From assembly GCA_034620365.1 (NCBI GenBank), contig JAQGEQ010000177.1, positions 806,001 through 870,000 on the forward strand: a DNA stretch of 64,000 bases, written 5' to 3'. The position numbers were made by a program, and so were the translations under genes. The stretch comes from Pegea sp. RAD2-039. Taxonomy: Eukaryota; Chordata; Thaliacea; Salpida; Salpidae. The notes beneath the pieces are model-generated. The model searched no databases. It saw nothing but the letters and a program-made list of their open reading frames with translations, and was not told the origin of the DNA. The first letter of the stretch is position 1. Every line of letters starts with the position of its first letter. Positions 23,378 to 46,900 of the stretch are shown one piece after another.

Positions 23378-24956
23378 ATGGGTCGTATGCACGCACCAGG
23401 GTAATTATTCAGTTTATTTTTGAATATATAGTTATTCTATTAAAAAAATTTATGATTATTTTTATTCTGTGCAATTATTTAGAGTAAAGTTTATAATAAT
23501 AATTTTTATGTTATATCTTAAATTTGATCATTCAAAGCTTTTTCTCTCTGTATTTGTGTTTTCTTAACTCTAATTTTCAATTATTTTTACATTTGTGCTT
23601 TTATGTAAAAGGTTAATGTTTAAAATTCAATAAAAAGTTAAAAATCAAATATATACACAATTTTTTTTATTTTTTTTATGAATTAGTATTTAGAATATTT
23701 TGTATATTGATTCTTAGTAATTATATTTATTATTCATATATAAACTAGATTATTCTTGTAATTTATAAATTAATTTTTAACACAACTTGTGTTATTTTAA
23801 TATTGATTACTGAAATTATTAATTTTATCATTTTTATATATTTTTGAAAATAGTATAATTTTGTTAAGTGATTATAAAAATGATATATAAACATTTATAT
23901 TTTTGTTTCATATATAATATCATTTTTTTATAATTATATTTAATAGAATTTCTTTATTCTCTTTTATATTTTGAGTTTTGTTTTAAACTCATAAAATGTT
24001 GAAGTTGGTATAAAAAATGATTTTAGTGTAGTCTTATATATTATTTTTATTTCTAGATTATAATTTAATCATGGGTTCAACTTTAATGGCTATATCTGAA
24101 TTTTATGATTTATAATTTCATTAAATATTTGATTTATATTTGTGCAATATTTTATTAATTTATTTCTTGTGCAGAAAAGGTCTGTCTTCATCTGCACTAC
24201 CTTATCGTCGAAGTGTTCCAACTGTGAGTTAATTTTTGTTTCTAACTTCAGTTCTTAATTTTCTTAATTTTCTAAAGTGGTTGAAACTTTCTTCAAATGA
24301 AGTGAAAGAGCAGATCTACAAATTAGCCAAAAAAGGTTTGAAACCATCTCAGATAGGTGTTATCCTCCGAGACTCTCATGGCGTTGCCCAGGTATCCTTT
24401 CAAATTAACAGTTTTATTTAATAGCTGATTCATTTCATATAAACTTGTACACCTGGTTAAACTAGTTAATGCAGATTCATTTCGTTTATTTGCAAACCTA
24501 ATTTTTTGTTAATTAAGTTGATTTTAACTTTCAGGTTAAAATAATTATGTATTTCACTTGATTTATTAGTTTGAATTATAAAATGAATCAAACCCTCATT
24601 TACAGGTTCGATTTGTTACTGGCAACCAAATCCTTCGAATCTTGAAGGCCAAGGGCTTGGCCCCTGATCTTCCAGAAGATTTATATCATCTTATCAAAAA
24701 AGCTGTTGCTATGCGCAAGCATTTGGAAAGAAACCGAAAAGTATGTTGAAGTTTTGCTCCTGGTGCTTTAAAAGTAGACTAAGTATGTCTTCACGAAGTG
24801 ACCTTCTTATTTCTTTTATAGGACATCGACTCTAAATTTCGTCTTATTTTGGTCGAAAGCAGAATCCACCGTCTTGCACGCTACTACAAGAGCAAAGCTG
24901 TGCTTCCACCAAACTGGAAATATGAAAGCTCAACTGCTTCTGCGCTCGTCGCCTAA
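23378..24956 (+). CDS. RPS13: 40S ribosomal protein S13 (uS15), five exons
   Basis: Structural protein of the small ribosomal subunit. Exons 23378-23400, 24175-24223, 24278-24391, 24606-24740 and 24822-24956 give exactly 151 residues, the same length as human RPS13. The sequence runs [78 protein letters not shown], and ends with [14 protein letters not shown]. An acceptor-like TTGCTAACCAG ends 18 nt before the ATG, consistent with a 5' UTR intron or trans-splicing. AATAAA at 24956-24961 overlaps the last base of the stop, implying a minimal 3' UTR. I looked in the introns for the U14 box C/D snoRNA that vertebrate RPS13 introns host and did not recognise one. Confidence 0.98.
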
Positions 24957-25132
24957 ATAAATCTTATGATTCGAAATTTGAAGTCTAATTTGTACTCATT
25001 AAAACATCCGACCTTTATTCCTTATGTTATTTTATCCCCTTATCCAAAATCTTCATGGGCACTTAGGGCGAGTTAATTATAAAGTTTCACCCAACATCAT
25101 TGATGCTATTATCTACCATTTAGTTTGAAATT

Positions 25133-25197
25133 AAGCAGATGGTTTTTGGTTCTCCATCTGGTCCATAATTTCACGATCTGTTGAAACATGTTTCTTG
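25133..25197 (-). CDS. Possible last exon of an unknown minus-strand gene
   Basis: On the minus strand an acceptor-like ATATTTTCAAG is followed by 22 open codons including the stop, reading KHVSTDREIMDQMENQKPSA before TAA. AATAAA follows on the same strand about 115 nt downstream, near 25015. The peptide looks like ordinary soluble protein sequence, but I do not recognise it and found no convincing upstream exons. Codons are less AT-biased than the flanks. It could be a relic or chance. Confidence 0.2.
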
Positions 25198-25639
25198 AAA
25201 ATATTATTTTAGAAACGGCAGTAAAAAGGCTTTTAGGTTACTTTTAAAAATATTGAGAAGAATTGCATTTTATTTACTAGTTTATAATCTGCATATATCA
25301 ATTGCTATTCTGTTCGTAAAATTGTTACCATGGCTAACTATAATTAACTGAATATTAGGATAATCACAGCTTGAAAGTTTCTTGGCAAAAAATAAAATTT
25401 AAATAAAAGCGCTAAAAAAAGTGTGGTGCAAAGCAAGTGATACCGTCGAAATGTATAAAATTTTCATTTCAATCTATAAACAGAAAACTAAATAATACTC
25501 TCAAAGTGGATGCAGTAACAAACAGAAAACTCCAAAACCAAATTTAAAAAAAAGAAGTGCAAAAGTTTGTCTAATCAGACGTTTCATTCATTTATCACAA
25601 AATAATCATTTTCTTGGTAAAATATAGATGACATAAATG

Positions 25640-25867
25640 ATAACCTGCCATGCTTTAGTATATATAACTATTTTGCTTTCAAAGAGGCCCAAGTCCTTTA
25701 CTCTAACCGTCATCACAAAGTCAGACAAGAAATTACGTTTGAAATACAATTTGCAACCAATCAAGCTCAAATTGAACATATCTGTCATGAATCACACAAG
25801 AGGCAATGTACTGGCAGCATCATTTTATTTGATATGTATATTCCATGAGTTGACTAAATACATTTAA
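25640..25867. pseudogene. GC-richer patch with open frames on both strands, unassigned
   Basis: The plus strand is open for 76 codons; the minus strand is open across much of the same span with one TGA. Neither translation matches a family I know. The contrast in composition with the flanks suggests decayed coding or transposon sequence. Confidence 0.15.
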
Positions 25868-26282
25868 TGATTTTATCAATTCTCTACTGCACTTGAATTT
25901 TTATTTTTTGCATCAAAAGTATTTAAATATTTCAATTTTATGAAAAAAAGTTTAAATGGCAATGACTAAATGTACCTTCTACTTTTTTACATAAGATTTA
26001 TTCATAGTTTTCCATGTTCATAAAAGAATAGAAAAGAATATTTTAATGCTTCATTTTTATATTAAGTTTATATATATGATTTAACTTAAAATATAACATT
26101 TTCTTCGACACATTTATTTAAAAAAGACTAGAAAAGCCTTGTTCTATCAACTGCATAGTTATTTAATTCCTTTTAAAACATTTTGGCATTATATAGCTTG
26201 AATTATTTAACGAGAGCCGAAAGATTAATATATGATCACAAAGTAAAAGATTGATCACTTTTGGGTCTAAAAAAAATTTATG

Positions 26283-26294
26283 TGTCACGTGACA
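26283..26294. promoter_or_regulatory. 12-bp palindrome TGTCACGTGACA (E-box)
   Basis: A perfect palindrome centred on CACGTG, containing GTCACGTGAC, the form preferred by MiT/TFE and USF-type bHLH factors. It lies 1.2 kb upstream of the CKAP5 start. A regulatory role is inferred only from the motif. Confidence 0.3.
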
Positions 26295-27503
26295 AAACTT
26301 TTATGAATTTAAAAGTTTGGCGATTTTTGTTAAACTTACCGAATTGTAACTTTATAATTTAGAAAAACCTAATTGTTGTTTTAGAATTTTAAAAACCTTT
26401 TTATCGATCATTTTAGAATAAGGTATAAATGATAGAGATTTTGACATGTTGAATGAAAATTGTTTTAATTTTTAGTGAAAGGTTGAAGTGTATGTTTTTG
26501 TATCAAAATTTTACAAATTTTTAAATAAATTTTGTAAGCTCGAGCCTTGCCATAAGTAATTATGAAATTTTGCTGCCTCTATTCCATTTATGTAAAATCG
26601 GTTTTTGAATTTTTTGTTTAACTGTAAATTAATAATAAAAATGAAGTAAACATTTTATGTGAAAAATATTTATTAGTTAGCAATAATTTCTGTAATATGC
26701 ATTTATTTTTACTAGATAGTTTTTGTTATCAATTTGACTTTTAAGTTCTTGCTATTAGTGTTAAAGTATTTTTTAGTATATTAAGGTGTGTTGAAAGTAT
26801 CTAACTATATTTATATTATATATATAAGATTTATGATCTCCTATTAAAATGTAACTATTAATATAATCAGCTATATTTTTTATTTTTAAACTTATTTATA
26901 TAGTTGTATGTATTTATATTTTTAAATTATAACTTATGGTCTGCTTCTTATCTATTCAACTAGCTTTTTTATGGGTTTTTAAATGGTTTTTACTACAAAT
27001 ATGAATTTGAACTTATTTTAATATAATTATTATATAATTAGGGGAGTTAAATTTTACACAAAAATAATATTTTGTTTTTAAGCACTTATATTTTAAATAC
27101 TTATTTGGTTTATATTAGTCTAAGTTTATTGATCACCCATTTTTTTCTTTAATTTGTTCTTTGATTAAAGATATTAGAATTTGATTATTTAGTTATCTTA
27201 TCAGCTTAAATTATAAAAATGTAGCCTCATATTTCAACAAATACCTCTCTTGCTTAACTGGTAATCAGCATTTTTTTGCTTTAACATTTTCATTAGGAAA
27301 ACCTTTCCATATAAAAATGATTTATTTTTAAACATATATAAGCAGCTTAGGTATTTAGTTTTAGGAATATTCAATTTTTCTTTTGTAATGAATTTATATA
27401 TTTATATTTGTTGAGTATTAGCTGTTGCTCCTGTAACAAATGTTTATTTATGATTTTCAGTTTTGTTTTTTTGTCTCTTAAAACATTTAATTAAAGTTAA
27501 ACT

Positions 27504-38057
<10,554 letters not shown>

Positions 38058-39000
38058 ATGCTGCTCTTTCAGTTTGTATATGTCGCCGAAGACTTTTTTC
38101 AGTTTTGATTATCATCAGTTCATTTGATGTTTCGTTTGTATTTCACCGTAATAAAAAAAAAAGAATCATTTTTGGTTCCATGACTCAATTAGCTTCATTT
38201 GCATATTGAAGTTGTTCGTAGAAGTTAGATTAGAGCTGGGTGCTTCCATTTGTACCTTCATTTGTGTAAGATCTTGATGACTTTTTCTAGGCTAGTTGTT
38301 TGGTGAGGAGTTTTTAAAGTGCTGAATTTATCACTTAGGATGGTTTTTAGCTTAAATTTTTAGCAATTGAGTTTTACTTTAAAGTAGTCAGTTTGTTACT
38401 CAGTTGCTAGACGAGCTTCAGAGAGATCTAAAGTTTGGAAAAGTTAACAGCTAATTTTAGTAAAATTGTTTTTACTTTTAACTTAAAAAACTTAAATGAT
38501 AAACTTGATATCAGATTGCTTCATTGGTTCGATAGATCTATGTGTAAGTTATACGAAAAGTTTGAACACTACCAATTAACAAAATTGTCAAAAAGATAAG
38601 CAAGTGATATCATTTTTTGGTAAATTAATAATCATTAAAAGTTTTACATATTTTCAATTTTTACTAGTAATAGAAAATTATTTAGTGAATTTGAAATCAG
38701 ACTAAAAAGTTTGATAGAAACACCAGAAAGGCAGCAAACCTTTAGAAGCTAATCAAACGAATTATAAGATTTAATCACCTTTAACCTCATGTTGTGTGTT
38801 TTATTGTTACATATAAATGAGGTTTAAGTTTAAAAACAAGGATGATTTGGTTCAGTTTTCCAAATATCAAAAACTTTGCTTTGTATCAAATAAGATGTTC
38901 AATTTTAAAACAAATTCTAGTTTTTCATCTTTCATAAAATATTTGATTACTTTTTTATTTATAATTTGTATATTATAAATTTAAGGAGGAAAAAAGACTC
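38058..39000. other. CKAP5 3' UTR and flank
   Basis: AATAAA at 38150-38155, followed by an A run, is the likely poly(A) signal, about 95 nt after the stop. Nothing else is recognised. Confidence 0.6.
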
Positions 39001-40200
39001 ATTATTACTTAAATTTATTCATTTATTACACTAAACGCGAAGGAGGGTACCTGAAGAAAGTACCTCTCGCTAAGACACATTCTCACAAATAATATAATTA
39101 TTATACATAGTTAAGACAAAAATATAGAGAAAAATGGATGTAACACATGACAGTTCAACATGTATGATGGCAGCTGGTTCCAAGCACTAATTGTGCGGTA
39201 TGAGAAAAAATTGGCTTTGGTTAAATCACCAGGTGGTATGGGCTTATTAAGATGTAAAGTGTGTCGTCTGAATTGGTATAACCTGAGGGAAGGACTAATG
39301 GAAAAGAAATCATCAAACTGAAGGTTAACTAAATTGGGATAATTTTAAAATAAGAGTTTAAAACTAAGTCGTATTTAATCCGTCGAATTTCCAAAGTATC
39401 TAAATTGAAGAAGCTGAGACGATGTTTATAACTATCGTATTTAATATTAAGTTTCCTGCATACCAATCTCGTAAATGTGGCCTGAACAGATTTTATTTTT
39501 CTCATACCACTAGTTTGATATGGCATCCATGCACTGACATTGTATTCAAGAATTGGACGTACGTACAATTTGAGAGATTAATAGAGAAGTATGGATCCCT
39601 AGAATCAAAGGTCTTTATAATAAGGTAGATAAGGTTGAATAATCTTGAAAAGATTTTGGAAACATTTAAAGATTTAAAGATATAATTGTGCCTCTTAAAG
39701 TCGGATGACAGGGTAATGCCAAGGTCTCGGACCGAAGATATTTGTGGAATAATAAGTACATTAAGAGAATATTAATGTAAGGACTTTGTAGCTGGTTGAT
39801 AAGAGAAAGTTACAAGTTCAGACTTTGTGGACTGGATTCTGATCTGCCAGCTCATAGACCAGTTTTCTGCAACGCGGAGAACTGTTGAGAGTTATAAATG
39901 TTTACAAGGTAATCTCACCTGCATGTATAAACACAGTGACATCATCTAATGCTACTAGTCTTCTGATGAGATCTTCAATAAAGAGTAAAAAGAGAAAAGG
40001 ACTTAAAACGGAACCCTGAGGAACACCACTAGTGATTTGACTAGAAGTAGATAAAGATCTTTCTACACGAGTTTGTTGGGTTTTACCTGATAAGTAATCT
40101 TCAATCCACTTTAAGATAAAGCTTTTGATTTTTAACTTTTGTAAAACAGGAATTAGTTTGTTGTGTGGGACAGAAAAATACAAACGGTCTTATCTAAGGT
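39001..40200 (-). mobile_element. Degenerate, 5'-truncated non-LTR retrotransposon (LINE) with reverse transcriptase remains
   Basis: On the minus strand, 40183-39902 encodes VPHNKLIPVLQKLKIKSF, then WIEDYLSGKTQQTRV, TSGVPQGSVLSPFLFLLFIEDL and a degenerate ALDD-VTVF where the family has a YADD/FADD box. Positions 39568-39329 encode the thumb-like tail YVRPILEYNVSAW, IKSVQATFTRLVCRKL and LDTLEIRRIKYDLV. These are hallmarks of jockey/CR1-type elements. The N-terminal part and the endonuclease are missing, and the frame is broken between the two blocks. The 3' end carries the hairpin at about 39044-39067, matching the tail at 16945-17012. Not functional as read. Confidence 0.85.
39044..39067 (-). 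other. LINE 3'-end stem-loop
   Basis: On the minus strand GAG-A-GGTAC pairs with GTACC-CTC around the loop TTTCTTCAG; one A is bulged. The loop and the GAG/CUC base are shared with the copy at 16969-16991, while the upper stem differs by paired changes. Confidence 0.55.
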
Positions 40201-40975
40201 AAAAAGTCCTACATCGATGACTGTGATGCTGAGGCTGTGGATAATTTTGTCTATCTCGGCTCAAAAATATCATCACCAGTATTCATAGGAGCCGAGATCA
40301 ACAGCTGCATCTGTAAAGCATCTAGTGCATTTGGAAAGTTTACCTCTTAGATCTTGAACAATCCAAAACTCTCTATCAAAACCAAGACCGCCATCTATAG
40401 AACCTTTGTCTGCAGTACATTAGTGTATGCGAAACTTGCACTTTTTTGAATAACAACGAAAATAAATTCAACGCTTTTCCTATTTTCGTTGTCTTTATGT
40501 TTATTACGTTTAAGGTGGCAGCAAAAGATCTCAAACAAGGAAGTTTTGAAGTGCACTGGCCTAACAACAACGTACAGCATGCTAAGTATGGACTTGCTGG
40601 CTCGGATACCTTCATCAAATAGAAGACAAACGGATCCCAAAGGATTTGTTGTTCAAAGAGCTATCAAAAGGAAAACACTACATTCACCGCTCCTGTTTTC
40701 ATTTTAAAGATATGGAATCGCTTTACATCAATACCAGCAATTTGGAAGATAATGCAGCAGGTCTCTCCGAATGGCGCTCTCTACTCTGCAAACAGTTGAC
40801 GGAGAGAGAAGAAACCAGCTTTAAAGAAAAGAGCTAACCTCTATTTTTCTTTTACATTTTACTCTGTTTTACTTTGTTAGTTTCTTTTTGCCTCTACTTT
40901 TCTTTGTTTTTGAGAACACTCCTTGAGCACAGTCAGCATGACTGTTCTCGGCCGAAGCAAGCCATTATATGAGTT
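40201..40975 (+). mobile_element. Degenerate second non-LTR retrotransposon, opposite strand
   Basis: Plus-strand reading gives YIDDCDAEAVDNFVYLGSKI, then SSAFGKF, LSIKTKTAIYRTFV and STLVYA, the C-terminal reverse-transcriptase tail of the LINE type often mislabelled craniofacial development protein 2-like. After a break come ISNKEVLKCTGLTTTYSMLS, RIPSSNRR and, in another frame, SEWRSLLCKQLTEREE. Several stops and frameshifts make it non-functional. Its 3' end (40843-40963, ending GGCCGAAGCAAGCC) matches the fragment at 3951-4059. It abuts the minus-strand LINE at about 40200, suggesting insertion of one into the other. Confidence 0.8.
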
Positions 40976-43900
40976 GTTTAAATGTTTTAAACTCCCTAAA
41001 TATTTGGGAAAATGTGGCTTTTTGTAGATTCTATAAAAAAGGTACAAATTTCTCAATCAATTCTATAACGATGTTAGTAAACCGTGAGTAAATTGACTTG
41101 ATGTCGTCAGTAGAGTTGATAATAGAAATCCGAGTAAGTTTCCAAAGACATGACTTAAAGTGGTTTAATCAGGATATCGCTATCAAAGTTTAACGATTTT
41201 ACCACAAATGTCAAATTTTGATTATTCCAATCAACAAATTACATTTTTAAATAAAATATGTCTTAAATCAACAGATGTAAATTTGACCAAATTGTAAGGT
41301 TTTTAATAGAAAAAATTGACAATTGGTTAAAATTAAATGAGTAAAATCTGTAGAAGTTTAGCAAATCACAGATAGAAATTTTCTTAAATATTTTTACCAA
41401 ACATTAAAAAGAAAAAAGTTCAAATATATCTTTAAGCTCTAAACATCTACTTCTAACATGTTAATAACAATTTCAAACTTAAAGATCAAGTTGTTTAATA
41501 AATTAAGCTGTTCATTTTTGTATACAACTCTAAAATTTCAATTTTCAACAAATTTAATTAGTTTTAAAATTTTTTGATTACTTTAAGTTTATTTTATTAA
41601 CTTGTAATAGATCTCTTATTTCATAAGAAGCAAAAAACTGTACATCAAATTCCAGCCAAAACAACTTTGCTGAAAAAATATATTCATTTAAAACCAGCAA
41701 TAATGACTATTGTGATTATTTTAAATCTATGAAATAAACTTCTGAGGTTTATCCAATTGTATATGATTATACAGAATGACAAAAATATTAAAAAAAAACT
41801 TATACAAGTAAACCGAAGTTACAGAAAATCAAATGTGAAACCAGAGAATACTCTTTATATATGTCAGCGATGACGTTATATTGTAACAACTCAAAAGAAG
41901 CAAATGTTATAGGCTGGAAAACATATTTATGCTTTTATTGTAAACTTTAACAACTGAAGTTGCTTTTAAATATTCTTTTTCAGCATATGATTATATTGAC
42001 TCATTTCTGATACCAGTATATCAATTAAAAACATTTTGAAACAAGCTAGCTACTACAATTACTTATTTTGAAAAATTTAGATACTTGCAGTTGGTTGAGT
42101 ATCACTTTCTTCTAAAATGACTTTTTTAATTAGAAGATTCAACTCAAAAACTGATGAATTCTTCTTTACAATCCCCAAATAAAACAAATTAAATTTTTAG
42201 AACTACAACTTGTTTGTTGTGTCATATAACCAAAAGTTTTTGGAAATATATTCTTCAAATAGTGAAATTGATGGTCAAATAAATAAAAGGAACTGCATTA
42301 AAGATTTAGGTTTAAAAGTTATAAGATTTCAAAAACTGTTCAGGGCAACTAATGTGATGCTGCTTGTTCATCAATAAATACTGAGTTGAAAGAATTAGTG
42401 GACTAAGCATTGTCAAACATAATAATTGCGATCCTATTGGTGATAGAAAGCTGACAGTTGGGCTCATAATAGTGTAGCAAGTTGATAACTTTCATTATAA
42501 AGTGATTTATTCTCAGCATTCTACTCAACTTTAGTGAAATGCACTGTGACAAAGTTGCTCCATTTCAAAGTATGTTTAATTTGTTTGCTTGGAAAATGAT
42601 AGTAGAGGAAATTGTTTAGTATATTTTGTCAGTTATATGTTAAATTTCATTTCCAAAATATATCTTTTTAGTGAGAATGTCATGATTTGATATTAAAACT
42701 CTATCATTACTCGTTCGCTTTATTTGATTGTATTTCAATCATTTTGAATCATAGTAAATTGTAAGATTAATGTATGCAGTTTTACCTACCAAAGAAGCTA
42801 TTGTTTTAAATGCAACCAAATTGGTCGAAGTTTAATCTGACCCTTAAGAATTGGTTCTTATTAAAACTGTTTTTCTGTGTCTGTTATTTCTAAATCCAAA
42901 AAATATTTCAAATCTATAAAAGCATTTCATTGCAGAATACTTTTGTTTTCAATATCAGTAAAACTATTTCTAACTCCGCATCGAGCAACTTAAATGAAAA
43001 CCAGTTGAGTTGATTTAGTTCTTTATCTTGTAAAACTTTTTGGCATAAAAATCAAGCTTTGGCTGTTGCTTGGTGGTGCTAAGGACATGCTTATTTCCAG
43101 TAGCGTACTTAAAAGCCACTGCTTTGATGGATTTCTGTATGAAAACTGTTTGTTTTAAAGCAAAGTTTTCCCGACAAACTTAGAAAAATAAACTTAGCTT
43201 TTTATCTGAAAACCTTTTTAATTCGTTGCGCCCAAAACTCAACAAAATCATCTGACTTATATAAGACATCTTTTTCTAGAAAGATATTTAATTCTTCAAA
43301 CAGTGACAATTATACAAATTTTACGTTCAATAAAACTCTAAGGTTTACACTTAAAAGACTATTTGTATGAATGAGTAAGCTTTTTATAGATAAACAAAAC
43401 AATTTCGTTAAACCTTTTTGATATTTTATGATTTAATTTTGTGAAAAAAATTAGCCTTTAATGAGCTACAAATTAATGTCTGAATTTATATATAAATGTT
43501 TGGAGTCAAATATATTTGGATTCTTATTGCTGATTAATAATAAAAAATTAAAAGTAAAATATTAAAATATTTTTGTTATAACACTCTTTTAAATGATTGT
43601 AAATATTCTATTTCATTTGTTAAATACAAATCAAAAAATGATAAACTTTCTAAACTTTGTTTTAAAAGTTCAATAACTAAAATTAAAAACTTTTTAAAAA
43701 TTTATTTAACTTAATAACATTTTCATTCAAAACTGAAAACAGATGTAATTTATTTTATAATAAATATTATTATTTAACAAATTTATTATAAACATTTTAT
43801 CTTAGGTTTTTATTTCCAAATCTTGGAAACAAAAGATGGTTTTACTGGATTTTGTAAATGCAAGAAGTACGATTTAATTTCTAAATTTCGATTGAATTTT

Positions 43901-46900
43901 TTGAAATCAAAGAAATAAATAAGTTGGTAAAGTAAGATTTCTCTAATATAAAAGAAAGTTATTAAACAATAATTTTGATTTTAAAGTAACTTTAAGAAAA
44001 AAATAACTAAAATGTTATTTTAAGGTCTAATTTTACTTTCACTAACTATTAAAGAATAGAAAAAAAAATTCAGTGAACAAATATAATTTATTGAATATCT
44101 AAAAATATTTGGTGTTTGAATGCGACATCTGTTCAGATCTCAATGAAGAGAAGTTAGTTTGGCATTGAATATTTGCTTCAAAAACTGTCGTACATTTTGC
44201 CTTGTTTTACAAAATAAAAAATGACTAAGTTTGCAGTAAAATAAAGTTCAAAGAAATCAGTTTTTATTCTTGATGCTTTTCCAACTATAAAATCTTTTCT
44301 GTTTCATTCGTTCGACGAACTTAAAGTCCTTTGGGATAGCTTGGGACTAGTAGTGTGATGAGGATTATGTGTTTCATAAAAAATTATGCTGTTTTATGGA
44401 TTGCCACATATATATAATCTCGTATTTAGAAGATATTTTGGATTTTGGTATCGATCTTCTTAAGAAAAGTATTTATACAAGGACAATGAATTTTAGTTTT
44501 ACAATTCATGTTTCTGAAATATTTCGTCTATTTTAAAAATGCTTGAACATTAAAGTCAACTTTAAATGCAAACATTAGGTTTTTCAAAGAGTTTGACCTT
44601 TTTATATGTTTTGTTTATAAAATGTATTTCTATTAATAACAAAAATATGTTATAAAGATTAAAAATGTTCTTTTTAAATCAGTCAGCTTAAGGTCAATAG
44701 CAAAATTGTTTTATACTGATACTAAAGTTATTAAATTGTACATGAGAACTTATTAAAAGATTCGTTTATCTTTACAATTAATTTAAAACCTGTTCTATCA
44801 GTTTAGTACTACTTGTTTATATGTTTTTGTGGTTATTTAATAAATATACAAATCAGACTTACAATCGATATCAACTGAACGTCAAGAAATTGAAAATTTA
44901 GCTTCAGGTTTAGATTGAAAATAAATGGTTGAAAGTTTTATTTGCCAAAAATAAAATCAAGCAATTTCACAAAAGTGACCTTTTTACAAGGTAGAACTTT
45001 TGGCAGAAAAATGAACGATTATTCCATCCAAAAATTTAATTCAAAGCTAAAAGAATCGTCTATTTGAGTTTGGAAAGTAAACGAAATTCTTAGTAGTGAA
45101 AAAATCGGTGACAAAAATTTATTTTAAACTACGGCTCATTAAAAACAAATATTATTTTCTAATTCTCAATACTTTACTTGTGTTTAAGTTTTAGTTTAAT
45201 TTATCTAATAGGCTTTATTCACAACTTTTTGTCTTTCTTTAATTAAAGTAGTGCAATGGTCTAATTCTGATCATGAACCAGATTTAAAAAGAAGCAGAAG
45301 TCTATTTAAGCAAGATTTGCTTAAATCTTTTTGGAGTAGAGAATTTCTGCTTGGAAAAAATTTAACGGAGATTTAAAATATTTAAAAGTCTAAAAACTGC
45401 TTTTATCCAGTTTAAAACAACAGTAAGCTTACTGGATAACTTAACTATTTGTTAAATAAAAACTTAATTGGAGATAATGGAGATAATTATAAAGAACAAA
45501 GTTGACATCAAAATTTTTCACAGTTTGTTTGATAATAAAATAAATTTTGAGTTCTAAATTGTGAAGTTGGTTTTTAATAAGATTTTCCAAATGACCTTTC
45601 TAATGTTTCTGATTGAGTTTATTTGACTTTAAGAACAACCTGATAAAAGTTGGTTGGATCTCAAGATTAAAAAAGTTCTTAAATTAAAGATTTTCTAAAG
45701 TAATAAAACTAGAGTTTGATTTTTATTTAAAAAATATAAAATAAATGTTTATCAAACAGTTAGCATCAAAATTAATCCTATTTCTAAATAATTCTTATAA
45801 AATTTATTGAAATAAATTGAGTTTTGGAAAGATTTTATTTACTATACTTGATAAAATATTGCAAAAGCTAAATAAATTTCAAAGATAGTTATTTGTTTTC
45901 TGAGTATTTATCAATGACTAGCTTCTAATTATTGTTTACTATTTATAAATTAAAAAAAAAGGATTTATATAGATAAAAGAATTGTTTACCGATTAAAAAG
46001 GAAGTCATGTATAAGAGTATTATTAAGATTTTATATTTCGCTGTTACAACAGTAAATAATTATATAAGATAAAACTCATTGATGCTCTCTTAGGTTTAGA
46101 ACTTTGATATGTATTGTCAGTAAAAGCAATTTGGAAGTTGTTTAGTGAGAAAACTCGTTCATTCAGCACCCAACCCGGAAGCTCTCTACTTCAACAAAAC
46201 CAAAAAAAAAGAAAGTTGCCTTTTAATGAAAACTTGAGTTTCAAAATGGTTAGAAGTTATCTGTTCTTGGTGAAAACGTTAAATGTTATGTTATATAACT
46301 AAGTAATTAATTATCAAAACTACCCAAATAAATATAAAGTATAAATTACACACTTCTCACATAGAACTTTAATATATTTTCATTTTTCAATAACTATTTC
46401 TTGCACAGATTTATCACAGAAAAAAGTTAACTACAACATAAATGTTTCAGAACCTCTAAGTTTAATCCTATTAACATTAGTTTTGGTTTAGATTGAGACA
46501 TGAGTAACTTAATAAAGCAGAAATTTCAAGCTTAACTTTTGTAACTTCGTTTTAGTCCTTAAAAGCATTGTTAGGTATTTCGGAAGAAATAAGCAGAAAA
46601 AGAAATAAAAAATCTTTAAGATATGATGAAAAAATCTTTCTTTAATAATGTACAAGCATGTCACAAAAAAGATCTTTACCATAGAATAAAGCCATACAAT
46701 AAAACATCCGTGTAAAAGCTTGTGATCATATGACATGATTCAGTAAAACTAAATTGTGATGAATTTAAAGTGAAACTAAACGGCAAAATTTCTATTTGTA
46801 CAAACATCGTTCTTTATTTAAACAAGATAAACAGAAAAAAGAGTTATAATTACTTTACTTGCTTTTCTAAATAAAGTTTATCTACATAAACGTCTGTAAG

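Larger units (their letters stand above)
24957..27503. other. Intergenic tract with weak coding hints
   Basis: Mostly AT-rich. Two hints are listed separately: a possible minus-strand terminal exon at 25133-25197 and a GC-richer patch at 25640-25870 with open frames on both strands. A 12-bp CACGTG palindrome lies at 26283-26294. Confidence 0.5.

Noticed and set aside
23401-24821. Intronic U14-type box C/D snoRNA in RPS13
   Set aside because: Looked for C (TGATGA) and D (CTGA) boxes in a suitable spacing in each intron and did not find a convincing pair.
46114-46302. 62-codon ORF in the gene desert
   Set aside because: Starts at a non-ATG codon, crosses a poly-A run, and has no recognisable domain or splice context.
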